Assembly (NCBI GenBank): GCA_016927855.1
Contig: JAFGLV010000077.1
Location: 1-48,429 of the forward strand
Reading direction: 5' to 3'
Source of the DNA: Sedimentisphaerales bacterium
GTDB taxonomy: Bacteria > Planctomycetota > Phycisphaerae > Sedimentisphaerales > Anaerobacaceae
DNA: 48,429 nt
A program made the position numbers and the translations under genes. Every line of letters begins with the position of its first letter. The stretch's first letter is position 1. The notes beneath the pieces were generated by a model. The model worked only from the letters and a program-made list of their open reading frames with translations. It made no database searches and was not told where the DNA came from. Shown here piece by piece: positions 45,144-48,429 of the stretch.

Positions 45144-48100
45144 ATGGAAGCACTGGCTGAGCATCTGCAGCCTTTCTTTGCGTGGCTGGTCCGAACCACC
45201 CTGGTGGCAAGCATCGTGGTCTGTGTGATTCTGGCGGTTCAGAAGCTGCTGGGGAGGAAGTTGGGCCCGCGTTGGTGTCATGCCCTTTGGCTGGTGCTGC
45301 TGGTGCGAATGGTCTTGCCTTGGGCGCCGCCGAGCCCGTTCAGCTTGCTCAACCTGATACCGGTCTCGATCCACCCCGCCAGGGTAGAAGACAAGGTTGT
45401 TATCAAGCCCTACCAGCAAGGTTTGCCAGTCACTGAGGCGCCCGGCGATACGGAGACCGGGGCAGCATCGCCCTCCCAGTCCAAGGGCATGACGGAGCAG
45501 GCAACGGTGACAGGAGGGCCAAGCGTCGTTAACGCCCGGCCGACCTCAGGATCTCTTGCTCCTGCGATCCGGTCGGTGCTTCCCGCCTTCTGGTTGGTGG
45601 GCGTAGCCTTGCTTGGCGGGTACCTCTTCGCAACCAACTTCGCGCTCTGGCGGATCGTCAAGCGCGAGCACCCCTTGACCCGTCAGCCCATCCTCGATCT
45701 GCTTGAAGCCTGCAAGGCCCAGATGGGTGTTGAGACGATCGTGGCCTTGGTGCCTACCGACCAGGTCAGCAGCGCCGCACTCTTTGGCTTCCTCCGGCCG
45801 CGCCTGCTACTGCCCCGTCAGATGCTTGAGACCGCCGGTCAGGATGAACTACGCTACGTCTTCCTCCACGAGCTGGCCCACTTGAGACGTCACGACATCT
45901 ACCTCGGCTGGCTGACCAGCCTGTTGCAGATGCTGCACTGGTTCAATCCTCTGGTCTGGCTCGCCTTTCATCGCATGAGAGCCGACCGCGAACTGGCCTG
46001 CGACGCGCTGGTGCTGACGCAGACGGGACAGGACGAATCCCACGCCTACGGACGAACGATGGTCGGTATGCTCGAACGTTTTTCCCACCCCCGGCGTTTG
46101 CCGGCGATGGCAGGAATTCTCGAAAGCAAGTCCCAACTGAGAAGGAGGATTACTATGATCGCGCGGTTCAAGAACAATTCGTATCGCTGGTCGCCGCTGG
46201 CTGTGGTCCTGATCATGGCGGTCGCGTGTCTGGCATTGCCCGGTGCCCGACGCAACAGCGTCACGGCGGCTGAGAGGGCTGTTTCTGAGCCATCGGCGAA
46301 ACCCGTCTTTCGCAGGGTCCAGGTCTCCAACAAGATCCCCTGGGATGCCTCACTGTCTCCGGATGGTAATACCATCGCTTTTGTGTCGGAAGATAAGCTC
46401 TGGGTCATGCCGAGGGTCGGGACGTTGGGAGCGGACTACCCTGGCGCTCCCAAACTGGTCGATACCGGCGCTGTGAAGGTGGACTGGGCCGGCCTGGCCT
46501 GGTCTGGTGAAGGACGGTGGATTGCCTTCAACAGCATGAAGGAAGAGCCCAAGGGAAACGTGATTACGTACGTCGTTTCTGTCGACGGCGGAGCACCCAG
46601 AGCGGTATGTGAGAACTACCGTGAGACACGCGTTTTCAACTATCGCATCAGCTTGTCTCCGGATGGAACGACGCTGGCGTTTGCCTCGGTCGACGGGAAC
46701 GAGCTTCACATCTACACCGTCGCGGTTGACGGCGGCACACCGAAGCGGCTGGCAGAAGCCACCGCACGCGAGCCGGTCTTCTCTCCCGACGGCAAGATGA
46801 TTGCCTATGTCGAAGACAAGTCCCTCGGCAGGCAGGGAGGCAGCCTGTGGACGGTATCCGCGGCTGGAGGAACCCCACAACGTGTGGCGGAAGCCGGCAA
46901 TGCGACCAGTCCTGTCTGGTCGCCGGACGGACGGATGATTGCCTTCCTGGACTACAAGGACACAATGACCACCAAGCAGATTCACATCGTGCCGGTTGGC
47001 GGAGATGGCGGAAGTGCGGGACAGAAGACCACCATCGACTGCCCGCAGGAAGTTGACGAGATAAACCGTCTGACCGGATGGGCATCCGATGGCAAGATCG
47101 GCGCGATATTCAAAGGGCACATAGAATTCGGGTTGTACACATTTCCAGCGACAGGTGGAACGGCGACCCTGGTGGAGCATGGAACATACGCGGCGCAGCC
47201 ACGTTGGTCCCCGGATGGCAGGCGGATCGCGTTCTCGACCTCCGCACCGGGGGGCGACAGCGGTTGGGTGACCTTCGGAACGGCTTCCATCTCTGCCGAC
47301 GGCGGCGAAGTGACTGCGATTGCGATCCCCTCGGACAGCAAGATCAACAAGGGCGGATGGGGAGGAGGTAATCATGTGTCTCCTGACGGCAAGACCATCG
47401 TCTTTGCCGGGCGCAAATCGGCCGCTGGTGATGGAGCGTATGTCCGAGGCCAGTATACCAGCCATATCTGGACCCTTCCCCTTGAGGGAGGCAAGCCGGT
47501 TCAGATCACCGACGCGCCCGCGCCGCTGATGGATTGGTTCCCCTGTTGGTCGCCGGATGGAAAGACCATTGCCTTTGTCCGCGCCAAAGACAACCCGAAC
47601 ATGGCCGAAGCATTTAGAGAAGCGAATATCTGCCTTGTCCCGGCTACAGGTGGAGAGCCAAGACAGTTGACCACCGAATCCGACGCCTTCGTGTTTGGCG
47701 CGATCGCCTGGTCACCCGACGGCAAGTGGATAGCCTATTTCTCAGGGGACAGGGAACGGTCGCCGGATAGTATGAGCCTGCGCCTCATCCCGGCAGAAGG
47801 CGGACCGTCGCGACTGGTGGGAAAGGTGCAGGCGACCAGTGGTGTCAACACGGAACTGGCATGGTCTCCTGACAGCAAGCGAATCGCGCTGAACGGGCGG
47901 CTCTACGAAAAGGTCATCAAGATCATGTCCGTGGACGACGGGAGCACGGTGGACATCGTCCCGAACCTGGTCGAACCCAGCAGTATCTGGCATCTTGACT
48001 GGTCGCGCGACGGCAAGCAATTCGTCTTCGCGGGCGGGCAGGGCACCGCGGATCCGGAATTGTGGATGATCGAGAACTTCCTGCCGGCAGTGGCTGGGAC

Positions 48101-48429
48101 CGGCGCGAGCGCCGCGACGAGCGGCCCCGGTCTGGCGTCGGAGAACAACGTGTTCGCTGACCCGGAGACTGGAATCACATTGACAAAGTTCAAGACGCTC
48201 TCCGGTCCCGCTTGCGACGTGATCCAATACAGCAGTCGTCTGCACCTGTCCCCCAATGGCAGGTTCTTGCTGAGAGGTGTGCGTGTCATCCCCCTTGACG
48301 GCGGCGAGCCTTTCGATCTGGTGGACATGCCCGACGCGGACCACGGGTCTCTCTCGCCGGACGGCAGAAAAGTGGTTTTCTACGCCTCGGAGGCCATGTG
48401 GTTGATAGAAGTCGACCCAGAGACCGGGC
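45144..48429 (+). CDS. M56 (BlaR1/MecR1-like) membrane metallopeptidase fused to a TolB-like propeller (3' end outside window)
   Basis: 1095 codons in one frame with no stop to the window edge. ATG 45144 follows GAAGGGG. The N-terminal M56 region has helices at about 15-35, 42-60 and 150-170. The zinc site is HELAH at 242-246, with ADRELACDALV near 280 supplying the third ligand. ILESKSQLRRRITMIARFK leads to the last helix (about 346-366). From about 390 a chain of TolB/WD40-like blades replaces the penicillin-binding sensor of BlaR1: SLSPDGNTIAFVSE, SLSPDGTTLAFASVDG, VWSPDGRMIAFLD, CWSPDGKTIAFVRAKD, AWSPDGKWIAYFSG. This suggests sensing of some extracytoplasmic ligand, then cleavage of the BlaI-like repressor (inference). 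Confidence 0.88.
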   Translation, partial: MEALAEHLQPFFAWLVRTTLVASIVVCVILAVQKLLGRKLGPRWCHALWLVLLVRMVLPWAPPSPFSLLNLIPVSIHPARVEDKVVIKPYQQGLPVTEAPGDTETGAASPSQSKGMTEQATVTGGPSVVNARPTSGSLAPAIRSVLPAFWLVGVALLGGYLFATNFALWRIVKREHPLTRQPILDLLEACKAQMGVETIVALVPTDQVSSAALFGFLRPRLLLPRQMLETAGQDELRYVFLHELAHLRRHDIYLGWLTSLLQMLHWFNPLVWLAFHRMRADRELACDALVLTQTGQDESHAYGRTMVGMLERFSHPRRLPAMAGILESKSQLRRRITMIARFKNNSYRWSPLAVVLIMAVACLALPGARRNSVTAAERAVSEPSAKPVFRRVQVSNKIPWDASLSPDGNTIAFVSEDKLWVMPRVGTLGADYPGAPKLVDTGAVKVDWAGLAWSGEGRWIAFNSMKEEPKGNVITYVVSVDGGAPRAVCENYRETRVFNYRISLSPDGTTLAFASVDGNELHIYTVAVDGGTPKRLAEATAREPVFSPDGKMIAYVEDKSLGRQGGSLWTVSAAGGTPQRVAEAGNATSPVWSPDGRMIAFLDYKDTMTTKQIHIVPVGGDGGSAGQKTTIDCPQEVDEINRLTGWASDGKIGAIFKGHIEFGLYTFPATGGTATLVEHGTYAAQPRWSPDGRRIAFSTSAPGGDSGWVTFGTASISADGGEVTAIAIPSDSKINKGGWGGGNHVSPDGKTIVFAGRKSAAGDGAYVRGQYTSHIWTLPLEGGKPVQITDAPAPLMDWFPCWSPDGKTIAFVRAKDNPNMAEAFREANICLVPATGGEPRQLTTESDAFVFGAIAWSPDGKWIAYFSGDRERSPDSMSLRLIPAEGGPSRLVGKVQATSGVNTELAWSPDSKRIALNGRLYEKVIKIMSVDDGSTVDIVPNLVEPSSIWHLDWSRDGKQFVFAGGQGTADPELWMIENFLPAVAGTGASAATSGPGLASENNVFADPETGITLTKFKTLSGPACDVIQYSSRLHLSPNGRFLLRGVRVIPLDGGEPFDLVDMPDADHGSLSPDGRKVVFYASEAMWLIEVDPETG

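Overview
The window looks like a piece of a Planctomycetota chromosome, most likely Phycisphaerae (inference). The signs are a complete Gram-negative envelope gene set with an LpxC-FabZ fusion, large secreted LamG, beta-helix and discoidin-like proteins, DUF1593 and DUF4954 genes, an M56 (BlaR1-like) protein fused to a TolB-like propeller, and high GC with several TTG or GTG starts. No tRNA, rRNA, CRISPR, insertion sequence or prophage was seen. Several promoters fit a sigma70-type TTGAnn-N17-TAnnAT pattern.

Region 1 (1-10337) is a carbohydrate-type accessory locus. A XylR-like regulator (sugar-binding domain plus AraC HTH) sits between two outward-facing paralogous secreted proteins. They share discoidin-like, Fn3-like and C-terminal modules, but one has a LamG head and the other a beta-helix head. 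Related upstream modules lie in front of both, so the region is a large imperfect inverted duplication. Two tandem DUF1593 (nucleoside-hydrolase-like) secreted proteins follow.

Region 2 (10627-21334) holds housekeeping genes: a parvulin-type foldase lipoprotein, a DUF4954-nagB amino-sugar pair, a degenerate amidase-like protein, a HAD hydrolase / homocysteine methyltransferase / APC permease operon, rmuC and a DUF429 protein.

Region 3 (21364-32565) is a peptide-use island. A tricorn-type protease, an M2/M3-like metallopeptidase lipoprotein, an OPT transporter and an M20 dipeptidase form one minus-strand operon, with a relic of a second OPT gene behind it. A divergent POT transporter has the layout of animal PepT1, with a large domain between TM9 and TM10. 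Together these could cut, import and hydrolyse peptides.

Region 4 (32566-35671) has about 1 kb without a convincing gene but with two perfect parS sites, then parB (no parA nearby) and a secreted helical protein with an internal duplication.

Region 5 (35736-44463) is the envelope operon on the minus strand: dnaB, bamA, skp, lpxD, lpxC-fabZ, lpxA and a GnnA-like oxidoreductase.

Region 6 (44696-48429) is a BlaI/BlaR1 pair. Two operator-like repeats sit on the promoter, and the BlaR1-like protein carries a long propeller that runs off the window.
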